Assembly: GCF_010093205.1 (NCBI RefSeq)
Contig: NZ_PDWN01000010.1
Coordinates: 1-64,000, forward strand
Direction: 5' to 3'
Length of the DNA stretch: 64,000 nt
Origin: Pseudoxanthomonas daejeonensis
GTDB taxonomy: Bacteria; Pseudomonadota; Gammaproteobacteria; Xanthomonadales; Xanthomonadaceae
Positions 19,504-27,690 of this stretch are shown in pieces. The notes under the pieces were generated by a model, which did not search any database, was not told the DNA's origin, and worked only from the letters and a program-made list of their open reading frames with translations. Both the position numbers and the translations under genes were made by a program. Within the stretch, counting starts at the first letter, position 1, and every line of letters begins with the position of its first letter.

Positions 19504-20133
19504 TCACGCCGGTTCCGCGTCATCGAGCCGGGCGACCGCATCGCCAGGGCCCGCCACCCGGACCAGCAGCAGTTCGCCGCCGCCATCGATCGAATAGCGC
19601 TGCTTGCCCGTCCCGGGAGCCAGCCATGCGCTATCTCCCTGTGCCAGCGTTGCCTGCTCATGGCCACCCGCGCCGATGCGCGCCGCACCCGCCAGCACGT
19701 GCACGGCCCACGCCGTGCGCGCGTCCGCGAAGCACCACATGCCGCCGACCAGCGGCCGATGGAACAGCACCGCACTCATCCGTTCCGGGCGCCACATGAG
19801 GTTGAACACCTGTACGGGTCCGTCCACCGGAATGCCGGTCACCGGGCGATCGCCGGCAAAGCGGGCTCGCTGGTGCGGGGGCAGCAGGTCCACCCGCTCA
19901 CCATCATCGAAATGGAGCTGCAAGCCGTTGCCGTGGAGCAGGACCTGTTCACGCTCCACGCCGTGGAACGGCGAAAAATCGGCAGCCGCATCCACTTCGG
20001 CGATTGAAAGCCGCAGGTCCCAGGCGTCCGGATCGGGCAGCACGAGGATTTCCCGTGTCCAGCCCCGTCCGTTGCGCCAGCGGCTGCGCCGGTACTCGGT
20101 GGCCGGAATCGTCACTACGCCATGATCGTTCAT
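19504..20133 (-). CDS. HutD/Ves family cupin protein
   Basis: A 209-aa HutD/Ves-type double cupin on the minus strand, starting at ATG 20133. The longer open frame to 20286 lacks family sequence. Recognisable blocks are PATEYRRSRWRNGRGWTREI, SIAEVDAAADFSPFHGVERE, and PVQVFNLMWRP with its metal-free cupin core. Family members occur with histidine-degradation genes or as cold-induced Ves, and the biochemical role is unsettled. It converges on the reductase gene with a 5-nt gap and no visible terminator. The 263 nt upstream (20134-20396) contain no recognisable gene. Confidence 0.82.
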   Translation of the reverse strand: MNDHGVVTIPATEYRRSRWRNGRGWTREILVLPDPDAWDLRLSIAEVDAAADFSPFHGVEREQVLLHGNGLQLHFDDGERVDLLPPHQRARFAGDRPVTGIPVDGPVQVFNLMWRPERMSAVLFHRPLVGGMWCFADARTAWAVHVLAGAARIGAGGHEQATLAQGDSAWLAPGTGKQRYSIDGGGELLLVRVAGPGDAVARLDDAEPA

Positions 20134-20396
20134 CCGGGCATTGTGCCCCACGCACCGTGTCTGGCCCGGAAAGGCGTCGCCCGGCTGCACATCCTGTGCG
20201 ATCCGGGCGACGTGGCACATCCCTGTCGGCGTCCTGCCTGCTTCTTGCGTCCCTGCCCACCGGCAGCAGCCGCGCCTCCTGCGCATGCCGATGCCTCAGC
20301 GTCCAAGTCACGCACGCGAGGGTGCGGGTCCGTGCGGCTTCCCTGCCGGCCGGACGCTGTTGTTCTTACGCAACCTGCACCGCCGGGAGGACAGGC

Positions 20397-20741
20397 TCAA
20401 CGACGTGCGACGGGCTTGGACGGGGTGACGGCCGCGGCCGGCTTGGGCTTGGCCGGCGCCGCACGCGAGCCGCCCACTGCGATCAGGTCCCGGTTGCGCT
20501 CCACGGTCTTCAGGCCGATGCCCTTTACCAGGGCGAGCTCGTCGGCGCTCTTGAACGGGCCGTTGGCCTTGCGGTACTCGACGATCGCCTCGGCCTTGGA
20601 TGGGCCGATTCCGACCAGCGATTTCTCCAGCTGGGCGGCGCTGGCGACATTGATGTCGACGCGATCGGCGGCGAATGCGCTGCCGGCCAGCAGCAGGAGC
20701 GACAGCAGCAGCGACTTGAACATGAGTGGAAAAGGCTTCAT
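20397..20741 (-). CDS. ComEA-like helix-hairpin-helix DNA-binding protein
   Basis: A 114-aa exported protein with signal peptide MFKSLLLSLLLLAGSAFAA, then a ComEA-type double helix-hairpin-helix (DINVASAAQLEKSLVGIGPS, KAEAIVEYRKANGPFKSADE, LALVKGIGLKTVERNRD) and a Lys/Pro/Ala tail. It likely binds DNA in the periplasm during transformation. An excellent AAGGAG lies eight bases before ATG 20741, which fixes the start against the longer open frame. Confidence 0.9.
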   Translation of the reverse strand: MKPFPLMFKSLLLSLLLLAGSAFAADRVDINVASAAQLEKSLVGIGPSKAEAIVEYRKANGPFKSADELALVKGIGLKTVERNRDLIAVGGSRAAPAKPKPAAAVTPSKPVARR

Positions 20742-20911
20742 GGCAACTCTCCTTGTTGGATGATCCGGGTTCGCCGGGACGGGGATCCTGCCCGTCATCG
20801 ACAGCCCCAGTCTCCTGCAACACGGGACGCACGCCCAGCGCCCGAACGCCCTTCCGCGACCCGACGGATACCTGTTCACGTGTAGGAAATTTCCGGGCAC
20901 CGGCCGCGGCG

Positions 20912-20917
20912 TAGAAT
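20912..20917 (+). promoter_or_regulatory. -10 element before the M20 peptidase
   Basis: TAGAAT at 20912-20917 lies 31 nt before the ATG at 20949. The same TAGAAT hexamer, preceded by C or G, appears before purM (31295) and kdsD (36519), so it looks like the local housekeeping -10. It implies that the in-frame ATG at 20916 is not used. Confidence 0.5.
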
Positions 20918-20948
20918 GGACGCTTTCCGCATTGCACCTGGACCCGAC

Positions 20949-22454
20949 ATGGACGCTCCCCGGCTCGACCCCCGCACCGCCGAGAAATTCATCGATGAGA
21001 AGTGGGACGGCGATATCGTCCCGCAGCTGGTCGAATACATCCGCATCCCCAACAAGTCGCCGATGTTCGACAAGGACTGGCAGGCCAACGGCCACATGGA
21101 GGCCGCCGTCCAGCTGATGGAATCGTGGGCGAAGGCCCAGTCCATCCCCGGACTGCACGTCGAAGTGGTGCGCCTGGAGGGCCGCACGCCGCTGATCTAC
21201 GCGGAAATCCCGGCCAGCGGACCGGATTCAGGCGAAGACACCGTGCTGCTGTACGGGCACCTGGACAAGCAGCCGGAGATGACCGGCTGGGATGCCGATC
21301 TCGGCCCGTGGATCCCGGTGCTCAAGGGCGACAAGCTCTATGGCCGCGGCGGTGCGGATGATGGCTACGCGATCTTCGGTTCGCTGGCGGCGATCCAGGC
21401 GCTGCAGCTGCAGGGCGTGCCGCACGCGCGCTGCGTGCTGCTGATCGAGGCCTGCGAGGAGTCGGGCAGCTACGACCTGCCCGCCTACGTCGACCACCTG
21501 GCACCGCGCATCGGCAAGCCTTCGCTGGTGGTGTGCCTGGATTCGGGCTGCGGCAACTACGACCAGCTGTGGTGCACCACCTCGCTGCGTGGCCTGGCCG
21601 GCGGCAACCTGACCGTGAAGGTGCTCAGCGAAGGCGTCCATTCCGGCGACGCCTCGGGCATCGTGCCCTCCAGCTTCCGCCTGCTGCGTCAGCTGCTGTC
21701 GCGACTGGAAGACGAGGCCACCGGCAAGATCAAGGTCGAAGGCCTCTACGTCGAGGTCCCGGCCGAGCGCCTGGAGCAGGCCGGCAAGGTCGCCGGCGTG
21801 CTGGGCGACGAGGTCTTCAGCAAGTTCCCGTTCCTGGACGGCATGAGTCCGATGACGGACGACCTCACCGAACTGGTGCTCAACCGCACCTGGCGCCCGG
21901 CGCTGTCGGTGACCGGCGTCGACGGCATGCCGCCGCTCTCGTCCGCGGGCAACGTGTTGCGCCCGTGCACCTCGGTGAAGCTGTCGCTGCGCCTGCCGCC
22001 GACGCTCGACGGCAAGCGTGCCGGCGACCTGCTCAAGGACGTGCTGCTGGCCGATCCGCCGAACGGCGCGAAGGTCGAGCTGGAGCTGGAGAAGGCTTCC
22101 ACCGGCTGGAACGCGCCGGCGCAGTCGCCGTGGCTGACCGCGGCGATCGAGGCCGCTTCGCAGGCGGCCTTCGGCAAGCCGGCGATGTACATGGGCGAAG
22201 GCGGCACGATCCCGTTCATGGGCATGCTCGGCGAGAAGTTCCCCGGCGCGCAGTTCATGATCACCGGCGTGCTCGGCCCGCATTCCAACGCGCACGGCCC
22301 CAACGAGTTCCTGCATATCCCGATGGGCAAGCGGGTCACCCAGTGCGTCTCGCACGTGATCGCCGAACACTACCTGGCCGGCACGCGGGGCGAAACCACC
22401 GGGGTGGGTGCGGTGGCCGGCGGCCAGGTGCACGGCGACCACGGCTGCTGCTGA
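20949..22454 (+). CDS. M20-family metallopeptidase (dipeptidase-like)
   Basis: Zinc-dependent M20 peptidase, 501 aa from ATG 20949 (ATG 20916 would lie inside the -10 element). Metal-binding blocks are LLYGHLDKQPEM (His, Asp), GRGGADDGYAIF (bridging Asp) and EACEESGS (Glu pair), with a late His in GPHSNAHGPNE. The pattern is closest to CNDP/Dug1-type dipeptidases. There is no signal peptide, so it is cytoplasmic. The C-terminal GQVHGDHGCC is a possible extra metal site. A strong terminator follows. Confidence 0.9.
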   Translation: MDAPRLDPRTAEKFIDEKWDGDIVPQLVEYIRIPNKSPMFDKDWQANGHMEAAVQLMESWAKAQSIPGLHVEVVRLEGRTPLIYAEIPASGPDSGEDTVLLYGHLDKQPEMTGWDADLGPWIPVLKGDKLYGRGGADDGYAIFGSLAAIQALQLQGVPHARCVLLIEACEESGSYDLPAYVDHLAPRIGKPSLVVCLDSGCGNYDQLWCTTSLRGLAGGNLTVKVLSEGVHSGDASGIVPSSFRLLRQLLSRLEDEATGKIKVEGLYVEVPAERLEQAGKVAGVLGDEVFSKFPFLDGMSPMTDDLTELVLNRTWRPALSVTGVDGMPPLSSAGNVLRPCTSVKLSLRLPPTLDGKRAGDLLKDVLLADPPNGAKVELELEKASTGWNAPAQSPWLTAAIEAASQAAFGKPAMYMGEGGTIPFMGMLGEKFPGAQFMITGVLGPHSNAHGPNEFLHIPMGKRVTQCVSHVIAEHYLAGTRGETTGVGAVAGGQVHGDHGCC

Positions 22455-22478
22455 CCCCACGACACGCGTTGATCCAGG

Positions 22479-22506
22479 GCGCCGGGACCTCCCGGCGCTT
22501 TTTTTT
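22479..22506 (+). terminator. Rho-independent terminator after the M20 peptidase
   Basis: Stem GCGCCGGG / CCCGGCGC with a 4-nt loop ACCT, followed by eight T (22499-22506). It ends the M20 transcription unit 25 nt after the stop codon. Confidence 0.92.
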
Positions 22507-22589
22507 GTGCCTGGCGGCCCGCCACGGCACTCGACCACCGGCTGCGCTACGCTGCGCGAACCCCCACCCAATCCGACCGGAGTATCCAG

Positions 22590-22859
22590 ATGGAACAGAT
22601 CTTTGGTGGCGGCATCCTGTGGACGGTGTTCATCGGCCTGATCGCGGGCCTGCTTGCCCGCGCGCTCAAGCCGGGCAACGACAAGCTCAGCCTGCTCTGG
22701 ACCATCGTGCTGGGCATCGCCGGCGCTCTGCTCGCGTGGTACATCGGGGGCGCGCTGGGCTGGTACGGGCCAGGTGAACCGGCCGGCTTCATCGCCTCGG
22801 TGCTGGGCGCGATCGTCCTGCTGGTGCTGTACGGGTTCGCGAGGAAGAAGCGGGCCTGA
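22590..22859 (+). CDS. GlsB/YeaQ/YmgE-family small membrane protein
   Basis: An 89-aa inner-membrane protein with three hydrophobic segments: GILWTVFIGLIAGLLARAL, LLWTIVLGIAGALLAWYIGG and GFIASVLGAIVLLVLYGF. The last is followed by the basic end ARKKRA. The GLIAGLLAR and G-rich pattern is that of the transglycosylase-associated (DUF/YeaQ) family linked to stress response. It is monocistronic, bounded by hairpins on both sides. Confidence 0.88.
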   Translation: MEQIFGGGILWTVFIGLIAGLLARALKPGNDKLSLLWTIVLGIAGALLAWYIGGALGWYGPGEPAGFIASVLGAIVLLVLYGFARKKRA

Positions 22860-22887
22860 GCCGGGACTGCTGCCTGCTCCGCGTTAC

Positions 22888-22915
22888 GGAAGGACCCCGC
22901 ATGCGGGGTCCTTCC
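22888..22915. terminator. 28-nt perfect palindrome after the GlsB-family gene
   Basis: GGAAGGACCCCGCA and its exact reverse complement are joined without spacer, giving a 14/14 palindrome centred at GCATGC. As RNA it would be a 12-bp stem with a tight loop and only two T after it. It probably ends the upstream transcript. Confidence 0.65.
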
Positions 22916-23021
22916 ACGTTCCCGGCATGGAAACGCGCAAGTGCGCGATACGGCGATCCCGGACCGGCCACCCGGCACACTCGCCGGCCGCAGCCCGCGC
23001 GTTTACCCTGTAGGCCTGCTC

Positions 23022-24041
23022 ATGACCGACGCCTGCATGCCCGCCCCAGAACGCACCGAACAACGCCTGGCCTGGACCCGGCAGGCCCTGTCAGACCCTG
23101 GCCTGGCGTTGCAGGTGGCCTCGGCCGACGCGAGCTTCCGCAGCTACTGGCGCACCCGCAGTGGCGGACGCAGCTGGATCGTGATGGATGCGCCGCCGGG
23201 ACAGGAGGACATCGCCCCGTGGCTGCGCATCGGCAAGCTGCTCGCCGATGCCGGGCTGCACACGCCCGACGTGCGCGCCGCCGACACCGAGGCAGGCTTC
23301 GTGCTGATGGAAGACCTCGGCGACCGGCTATACCTGCCCGAGCTCGACGCCGACGGCGCCGATGCCCTGTATGCGCCGGCGATCGACGCGATCCTGACGA
23401 TGCAGGCGCAGGTGGATACCGACGGCCTGCCGGCGTTCGACGAGCCGTGGATGGTGATGGAACTGGAGCTGATGCCGGAGTGGTTCCTGCGCCGTCACCT
23501 GGGTGCGCAGCTGGAATGCGAGGACTGGGATCCGATCGAATTCGCGTTCCGCGCCATCCTCAACGCCGCCCATGCGCAGCCGCAACGGTTCATGCACCGC
23601 GATTTCCACTCGCGCAACCTGCTGGTGGTGCCCGACAACATGCCGGGCGTGATCGACTTCCAGGGTGCGATGCGTGGCCCGCTGGCGTACGACGTGGCAT
23701 CGCTGTTGCGCGACTGCTACATCGCATGGCCGGAGGAACGCGTCGCCGCGTGGCGCGAAGGCTATCGACGGCGCGCGGTGGAGCTGGGGCTGACCAGCGC
23801 CGACGAGGCGCTGTTCGCGCGCTGGTTCGACCTGACCGGCCTGCAGCGCCACATCAAGGTGCTGGGGATCTTCTGCCGCCTCGCCTACCGCGACGGCAAG
23901 CCGGGCTACCTCGCCGACCTGCCGCTGGTCTGGCGCTACGTACGCGAGGTGGGCAACCGCCACGAAGACATCCGGCCGATGGTCGCGCTGCTGGAGCGAT
24001 TCATCGGCGACACCGACATCACCCGTCCGCGCGGGGACTGA
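23022..24041 (+). CDS. amgK: anomeric N-acetylmuramate/N-acetylglucosamine kinase AmgK
   Basis: Aminoglycoside-phosphotransferase-fold kinase, 339 aa from ATG 23022. It phosphorylates MurNAc and GlcNAc at C1 in the peptidoglycan recycling route that bypasses de novo UDP-MurNAc synthesis. The kinase signature is FMHRDFHSRNLLVV with VIDFQGAMRGPLAYDVASLL (catalytic Asp and metal-binding Asp). The N-terminal DASFRSYWRTRSGG is the AmgK nucleotide loop. murU follows after one base, the standard amgK-murU pair. In Pseudomonas this route contributes to intrinsic fosfomycin resistance. Confidence 0.95.
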   Translation: MTDACMPAPERTEQRLAWTRQALSDPGLALQVASADASFRSYWRTRSGGRSWIVMDAPPGQEDIAPWLRIGKLLADAGLHTPDVRAADTEAGFVLMEDLGDRLYLPELDADGADALYAPAIDAILTMQAQVDTDGLPAFDEPWMVMELELMPEWFLRRHLGAQLECEDWDPIEFAFRAILNAAHAQPQRFMHRDFHSRNLLVVPDNMPGVIDFQGAMRGPLAYDVASLLRDCYIAWPEERVAAWREGYRRRAVELGLTSADEALFARWFDLTGLQRHIKVLGIFCRLAYRDGKPGYLADLPLVWRYVREVGNRHEDIRPMVALLERFIGDTDITRPRGD

Positions 24042-24042
24042 G

Positions 24043-24744
24043 ATGCGCGCACTGGTTTTCGCTGCAGGCCTGGGCGAGCGCATGCGTCCGCTCACCGACC
24101 ACACGCCCAAGCCGTTGCTCGAGGCGGGCGGCAAGCCGCTGATCGCCTGGCATCTGGAGAAACTCGCCGCGATAGGCGTGGACGAGGTCGTGGTCAATAC
24201 CTCGTGGCTGGCGCCACGGTTCCCCGAACTGCTGGGCGACGGCGCGCGCTGGGGCCTGCGGCTGCACTACAGCCATGAAGGCGCCACGCCCCTGGAAACC
24301 GGCGGCGGCATGCTGCATGCGCTGGCCCTGCTGGGCGAGGCACCTTTCATCGCGGTCAATGGCGACATCTGGACCGACTTCGATTTCGCGCGCCTGCCCG
24401 CCACGCCGCGTGGCGATGCGCACCTGGTCCTGGTCGACAATCCCGAACACCACCCGCAAGGCGACTTCAGCCTGGGCGCCGACGGCCGCCTCGCCGACGA
24501 GGGCACGACGAAGCTGACCTTCTCCGGCATCGGCGTGTACCGCCCGGCATTGCTCGACGGCTGGCGCGAAACGGTCACCAGCGAGCCGGGAACCCCGCCC
24601 CGCTTCAAGCTCGCCCCCTTGCTGCGCCGGGCCATGGCCCGTTCGGCGGCAACCGGAGAGCACCATGCCGGGGCGTGGACGGACGTGGGCACGCCCGGAC
24701 GGCTGGCGACACTGGACCGGCAGCTGCGCGACGCGAACGCCTGA
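24043..24744 (+). CDS. murU: N-acetylmuramate-1-phosphate uridylyltransferase MurU
   Basis: Nucleotidyltransferase of 233 aa that converts MurNAc-1-P to UDP-MurNAc. The signature FAAGLGERMRPLTDHTPKPL is at residues 6-25. The metal site is in FIAVNGDIWTDFDF, and GGGMLHALALLG follows the nucleotide loop. It is coupled directly to amgK, completing a two-step salvage module. Confidence 0.95.
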   Translation: MRALVFAAGLGERMRPLTDHTPKPLLEAGGKPLIAWHLEKLAAIGVDEVVVNTSWLAPRFPELLGDGARWGLRLHYSHEGATPLETGGGMLHALALLGEAPFIAVNGDIWTDFDFARLPATPRGDAHLVLVDNPEHHPQGDFSLGADGRLADEGTTKLTFSGIGVYRPALLDGWRETVTSEPGTPPRFKLAPLLRRAMARSAATGEHHAGAWTDVGTPGRLATLDRQLRDANA

Positions 24745-24782
24745 GCGCGACGGAACGGACCCCTGGCGCGTAGTACCTGCTG

Positions 24783-25334
24783 ATGGACGAACACGACAGG
24801 GATGACGACTCCGGGGCCGATCGCCTGCGCCGCGCGCGCCGCGGCGACGAAGCCGCGTTCGAGTCGATCTACCGGGAGCATGCCCGCGCCATCCACGCGC
24901 TGGCGCTGCGATTGACCGGCAGCCCGGCCGCGGCCGAGGACATCACCCAGGACACGTTCCTGCGCATGTTCGGGTTCCTGTCGGGCTTGCGCGAGGACAC
25001 CCCGTTGCGACCGTGGCTCAAACGGGTCGCCGCCAACCTCGCCATCGACCGGTTGCGGCGCGAGCGGCGCTACTCCGACGACGACGCGCTGCTGCAGGCC
25101 CTCGACGGCAACGCGGCACCCGCAACCGTGGCCGAAGCCAGCGGCCTGCTGCGACGGCTGCCACCCCTCGCCCGTACCCTCGTATGGCTGCACGAAATGG
25201 AAGGCTGGTCGCACGAGGAACTCGCACGCCGCTTCGGGCGCAGCCCGAGCTGGTCGAAATCGATCCTGTCGCGATCGCTGGCGCGATTGCGCGAGCACCT
25301 GGAACCTGCGGAAGACGACGATGAGCACGCCTGA
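24783..25334 (+). CDS. ECF-type RNA polymerase sigma factor
   Basis: Sigma-70 family ECF factor, 183 aa. Region 2 is RGDEAAFESIYREHARAIHA through AAEDITQDTFLRMFGFL with the core-binding WLKRVAANLAIDRLRRERR. Region 4 is LRRLPPLARTLVWLHEMEGW then EELARRFGRSPSWSKSILSR. The N-terminus is acidic. It overlaps the next gene by 14 nt, and that gene looks like its anti-sigma partner. Four related secreted proteins follow and are the natural candidate regulon. Its signal is unknown. Confidence 0.93.
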   Translation: MDEHDRDDDSGADRLRRARRGDEAAFESIYREHARAIHALALRLTGSPAAAEDITQDTFLRMFGFLSGLREDTPLRPWLKRVAANLAIDRLRRERRYSDDDALLQALDGNAAPATVAEASGLLRRLPPLARTLVWLHEMEGWSHEELARRFGRSPSWSKSILSRSLARLREHLEPAEDDDEHA

Positions 25335-25725
25335 CGACCTGCACGATGCCCTGCTGCAACTGCACGAACCGCCCGCGCCGGAATCGCTCTGGCCACGACT
25401 GAAGACGCTGCGACGCCGCCAGGTGCGACGCCGCCGCATGGCCGCTGCGCTCGCCTCCACGGGACTGGTCGCGGCGCTCTTCATGGTGCTGCCCAGGCCC
25501 GACATGGCGCCGGAACACCCGGCGTTCGCGCCACTTGCGGCGACCGGACCGGCGATCGACGACGGCGTGGATCCGCAGGTGCACGCGATCGACCGCGCCT
25601 TGCAGGTGGCTTACGAGAACGGCGCCAGCGACCTCGAGCTTGCGCCGATGTGGGAGGCGCGCCATGCCCTGATCGCGCAACGCCAGGCTTCGCGCAGCCA
25701 TGCCGGCGACCTCAACGACATCTGA
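25321..25725 (+). CDS. probable single-pass anti-sigma factor
   Basis: A 134-aa protein with a short acidic and Leu-rich cytoplasmic N-terminus (DDLHDALLQLHEPPAPESLW), a basic cluster RRRQVRRRR, and one helix AALASTGLVAALFMVL at about residues 41-56. An extracytoplasmic tail follows. It lacks the zinc-binding HxxxCxxC of ZAS anti-sigma factors. Assignment rests on topology and the 14-nt overlap with the ECF gene. The next gene starts 12 nt later, so all are probably one operon. Confidence 0.65.
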   Translation: MSTPDDLHDALLQLHEPPAPESLWPRLKTLRRRQVRRRRMAAALASTGLVAALFMVLPRPDMAPEHPAFAPLAATGPAIDDGVDPQVHAIDRALQVAYENGASDLELAPMWEARHALIAQRQASRSHAGDLNDI

Positions 25726-25737
25726 CAAGGAGCCGCC

Positions 25738-26259
25738 ATGCGATCCATGCCACAACCCCGCCGGACGCCGCGCATCCTGCTCGTGCTGGGCGCGCTTCTC
25801 GCTTTCCAGGCCAACGCTTCGATCGTTCCGGCGCTGGCACCGTCGACCGATCCGGATACGCCGGGTGCGGAGCGGACCTGCGGACTGGTCGGCGCGCAGA
25901 CGGCGCCGACGCCGGAAAGCATGGACATCTTTCCAGCGCGGATCATGCAGATCAACGGCGAACGGCCACGCCTGGTGCGCGATGCCTACCGCATGCAGCC
26001 CGGCAGGCACGTGCTGGTACTTGCCGAAGGCATTCCCCCGTACCGGCTGGGTTCGGCCCAGCAGAAGCAGATCCTCAGGATGCAGCAGCGCAAGGATTTC
26101 ACCGGCTACTTCAAGCCGCTGGTGATCGAGGTCAGGGCCGACACGCTGCAACGCGTCGGCGTGCGTCTGGTCCGCGACAACCTCGACACCGGGAGCATCC
26201 GCGAGAACGCGTACTGGGAGCCGGTGGTCTGGGAAGAAGTCGCAAGGGCCTGCAAATGA
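25738..26259 (+). CDS. secreted protein of an unrecognised Cys-pair/WEPVVW family (copy 1)
   Basis: An unrecognised 173-aa exported protein (signal RILLVLGALLAFQANA). It shares a domain with the three following genes: DIFPARIMQING, a YRMQPGRHVLVLAE strand pair, SIRENAYWEPVVWEE, and a C-terminal ACK. Cys48 and Cys172 are the only cysteines, 124 residues apart, exactly as in copies 3 and 4, and probably form a disulfide. It lies 12 nt after the putative anti-sigma gene and overlaps copy 2 by 4 nt. Function unknown. Confidence 0.85.
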   Translation: MRSMPQPRRTPRILLVLGALLAFQANASIVPALAPSTDPDTPGAERTCGLVGAQTAPTPESMDIFPARIMQINGERPRLVRDAYRMQPGRHVLVLAEGIPPYRLGSAQQKQILRMQQRKDFTGYFKPLVIEVRADTLQRVGVRLVRDNLDTGSIRENAYWEPVVWEEVARACK

Positions 26260-27026
26260 GGCACGCGGTCCATCACGGCGGTTTCGCCGCCAGCCGGCGC
26301 GTTGGCTTCCGGCGCGCGATGGGAATCGTCTTCGCCGCGTTGGCCGCGCTGGGCACGCCCCCCAGCATGGCGGGCCAGAACGACGAGGCGATCGCCGGCA
26401 GGGCCGCAACGCACACCTACGAGCTCGGCGCGGTGGTGGACGTGCGCCGGGCCAGCCCGCTCGGCCTCCGGGTCATGGCGGTGACGCCCGGCGGTGCGGC
26501 GGACCACATCGGCCTGCGTGCCGGCGACATGCTCCAGTCGGTCAATGGCCACCGGCTCGATGGCGACACCAGGCCCGCCACCGCGCTGGCCGCGGCGCTG
26601 CAGGCCGGCGCGGGAGCGCTCCGCATCCAGGGCCGTCGCGACGGCAAGCCCCTGACGCTGTCCGGTTCGATGGCACTGCCCGGCATCGGCACCAGCGCCG
26701 GGTGCGGCCAGCTCACCAGCCAGCTGGACGGCCTGCCAGCCAACAGCAACGTGCGTAGGGTGGACATCACCCAGATCGAGGGCCGGCGGGCGCTTGCCAC
26801 CGGGGCGCCGCGGCATCCAGTCGCGGCCGGAACGCGCGTGGTGATCCTGCGCGAGCACGTTCCCCAGCCGCCCGCACGCGCCCTGTCCAGCTACGCCTCC
26901 AAGGCCTTCGTGCTCGACATCGAGCCCGACACCACCTATTACGTCGGCGCACGACCGCTGGCGGGGAGCCCGACCGGTGCATGGGAACCGTTCGTCTGGC
27001 AGACCCTGCCCGAGGCCTGTCGATGA
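26256..27026 (+). CDS. PDZ-domain protein fused to the Cys-pair/WEPxVW domain (copy 2)
   Basis: A 256-aa exported protein. After a basic signal region (RRAMGIVFAALAALGTPPSMA), residues 55-137 form a PDZ-like domain: LGLRVMAVTPGGAADHIGLRAGDMLQSVNG, then LQAGAGALRIQGRRDGKPL. Residues 148-256 match the domain of its neighbours: Cys150, VDITQIEG, TTYYVGARPL, AWEPFVW, Cys255. The Cys spacing is shorter (105). It starts in an ATGA overlap with copy 1, so the longer frame to 25650 is not used. No protease domain is present, so the PDZ is probably a peptide-binding module. Function unknown. Confidence 0.82.
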   Translation: MRHAVHHGGFAASRRVGFRRAMGIVFAALAALGTPPSMAGQNDEAIAGRAATHTYELGAVVDVRRASPLGLRVMAVTPGGAADHIGLRAGDMLQSVNGHRLDGDTRPATALAAALQAGAGALRIQGRRDGKPLTLSGSMALPGIGTSAGCGQLTSQLDGLPANSNVRRVDITQIEGRRALATGAPRHPVAAGTRVVILREHVPQPPARALSSYASKAFVLDIEPDTTYYVGARPLAGSPTGAWEPFVWQTLPEACR

Positions 27027-27136
27027 CCCGCATGCGGGCAGGCGTCTTTCACGTACCTTTAAGGTGACGACGCCAGATCATCCGTGCAGCACACCCCGCG
27101 ACCAGGCACCCGCTGTCCAACCGAGAGGATCCGACC

Positions 27137-27661
27137 ATGTGGCGCATTACCCTGCTGTCGACCGTTCTTTTCGCTTCCGCCGCCATTGCGGCTCCGCAGG
27201 CCGGGCCGACCCAGGCACCTCCGGCACCGGCTGCACCTGCCCCCCCGTCCGATGCCGTGGCAGGCGATCCGTCTAGCACGTGTTCCTACCTCACGGTCAA
27301 CCAGGGCGAGATTCCCGAGAGCCGCGACATCTTCGACGCGGTGATCACCCAGATCGATGGCAAGAGCACCCCGCTCAGCCGGACCAACCGGTATCGCGTC
27401 GAGCCCGGACCGCATGTGCTGACGCTCGCGGACCGGATCGATCCCAAGCGCGTGCCCGCCGCGGCGGACAACCAGATTTCGAAGATGAAGCGCCTCGAGC
27501 AGCAGCGCGCGTACAAGAAGGTGGAACTGGACATCCAGCCCGGGCTCACCTACGCCATCGGCGCGAAGCTGCTGCGCGACAAACTGGACGTCGACAGCAT
27601 CCGCGACAACGCCTACTGGGAACCGGTGGTGTGGGACATGCGCCCGACCCCCTGCAAGTAG
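27137..27661 (+). CDS. secreted protein of the Cys-pair/WEPVVW family (copy 3)
   Basis: A 174-aa exported protein: signal MWRITLLSTVLFASAAIAA, a Pro/Ala linker, then the shared domain. Shared blocks are Cys49, DIFDAVITQIDGKSTPL, YRVEPGPHVLTLADRI, QISKMKRLEQQRAYKK, LDIQPGLTYAIGAKLLRDKL, SIRDNAYWEPVVWDMRP and Cys173. The two cysteines are 124 residues apart. It is nearest to copy 4 in sequence. The 110-nt gap before it contains the palindrome CCCGCATGCGGG at 27027-27038, so it may have its own promoter. Function unknown. Confidence 0.85.
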   Translation: MWRITLLSTVLFASAAIAAPQAGPTQAPPAPAAPAPPSDAVAGDPSSTCSYLTVNQGEIPESRDIFDAVITQIDGKSTPLSRTNRYRVEPGPHVLTLADRIDPKRVPAAADNQISKMKRLEQQRAYKKVELDIQPGLTYAIGAKLLRDKLDVDSIRDNAYWEPVVWDMRPTPCK

Positions 27662-27690
27662 CCCGCGACCACGCGACGGAGACCACCACC

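Noticed and set aside
24752-24782. Possible ECF-type promoter (GGAAC) for autoregulation of the sigma factor
   Set aside because: GGAAC at 24752 is present, but no convincing -10 follows at proper spacing and the start codon would coincide with the transcription start.
27027-27136. CCCGCATGCGGG palindrome as a terminator separating copies 2 and 3 of the secreted family
   Set aside because: It has a six-base half-site only and no T-run, so it is noted in the gene entry but not called.
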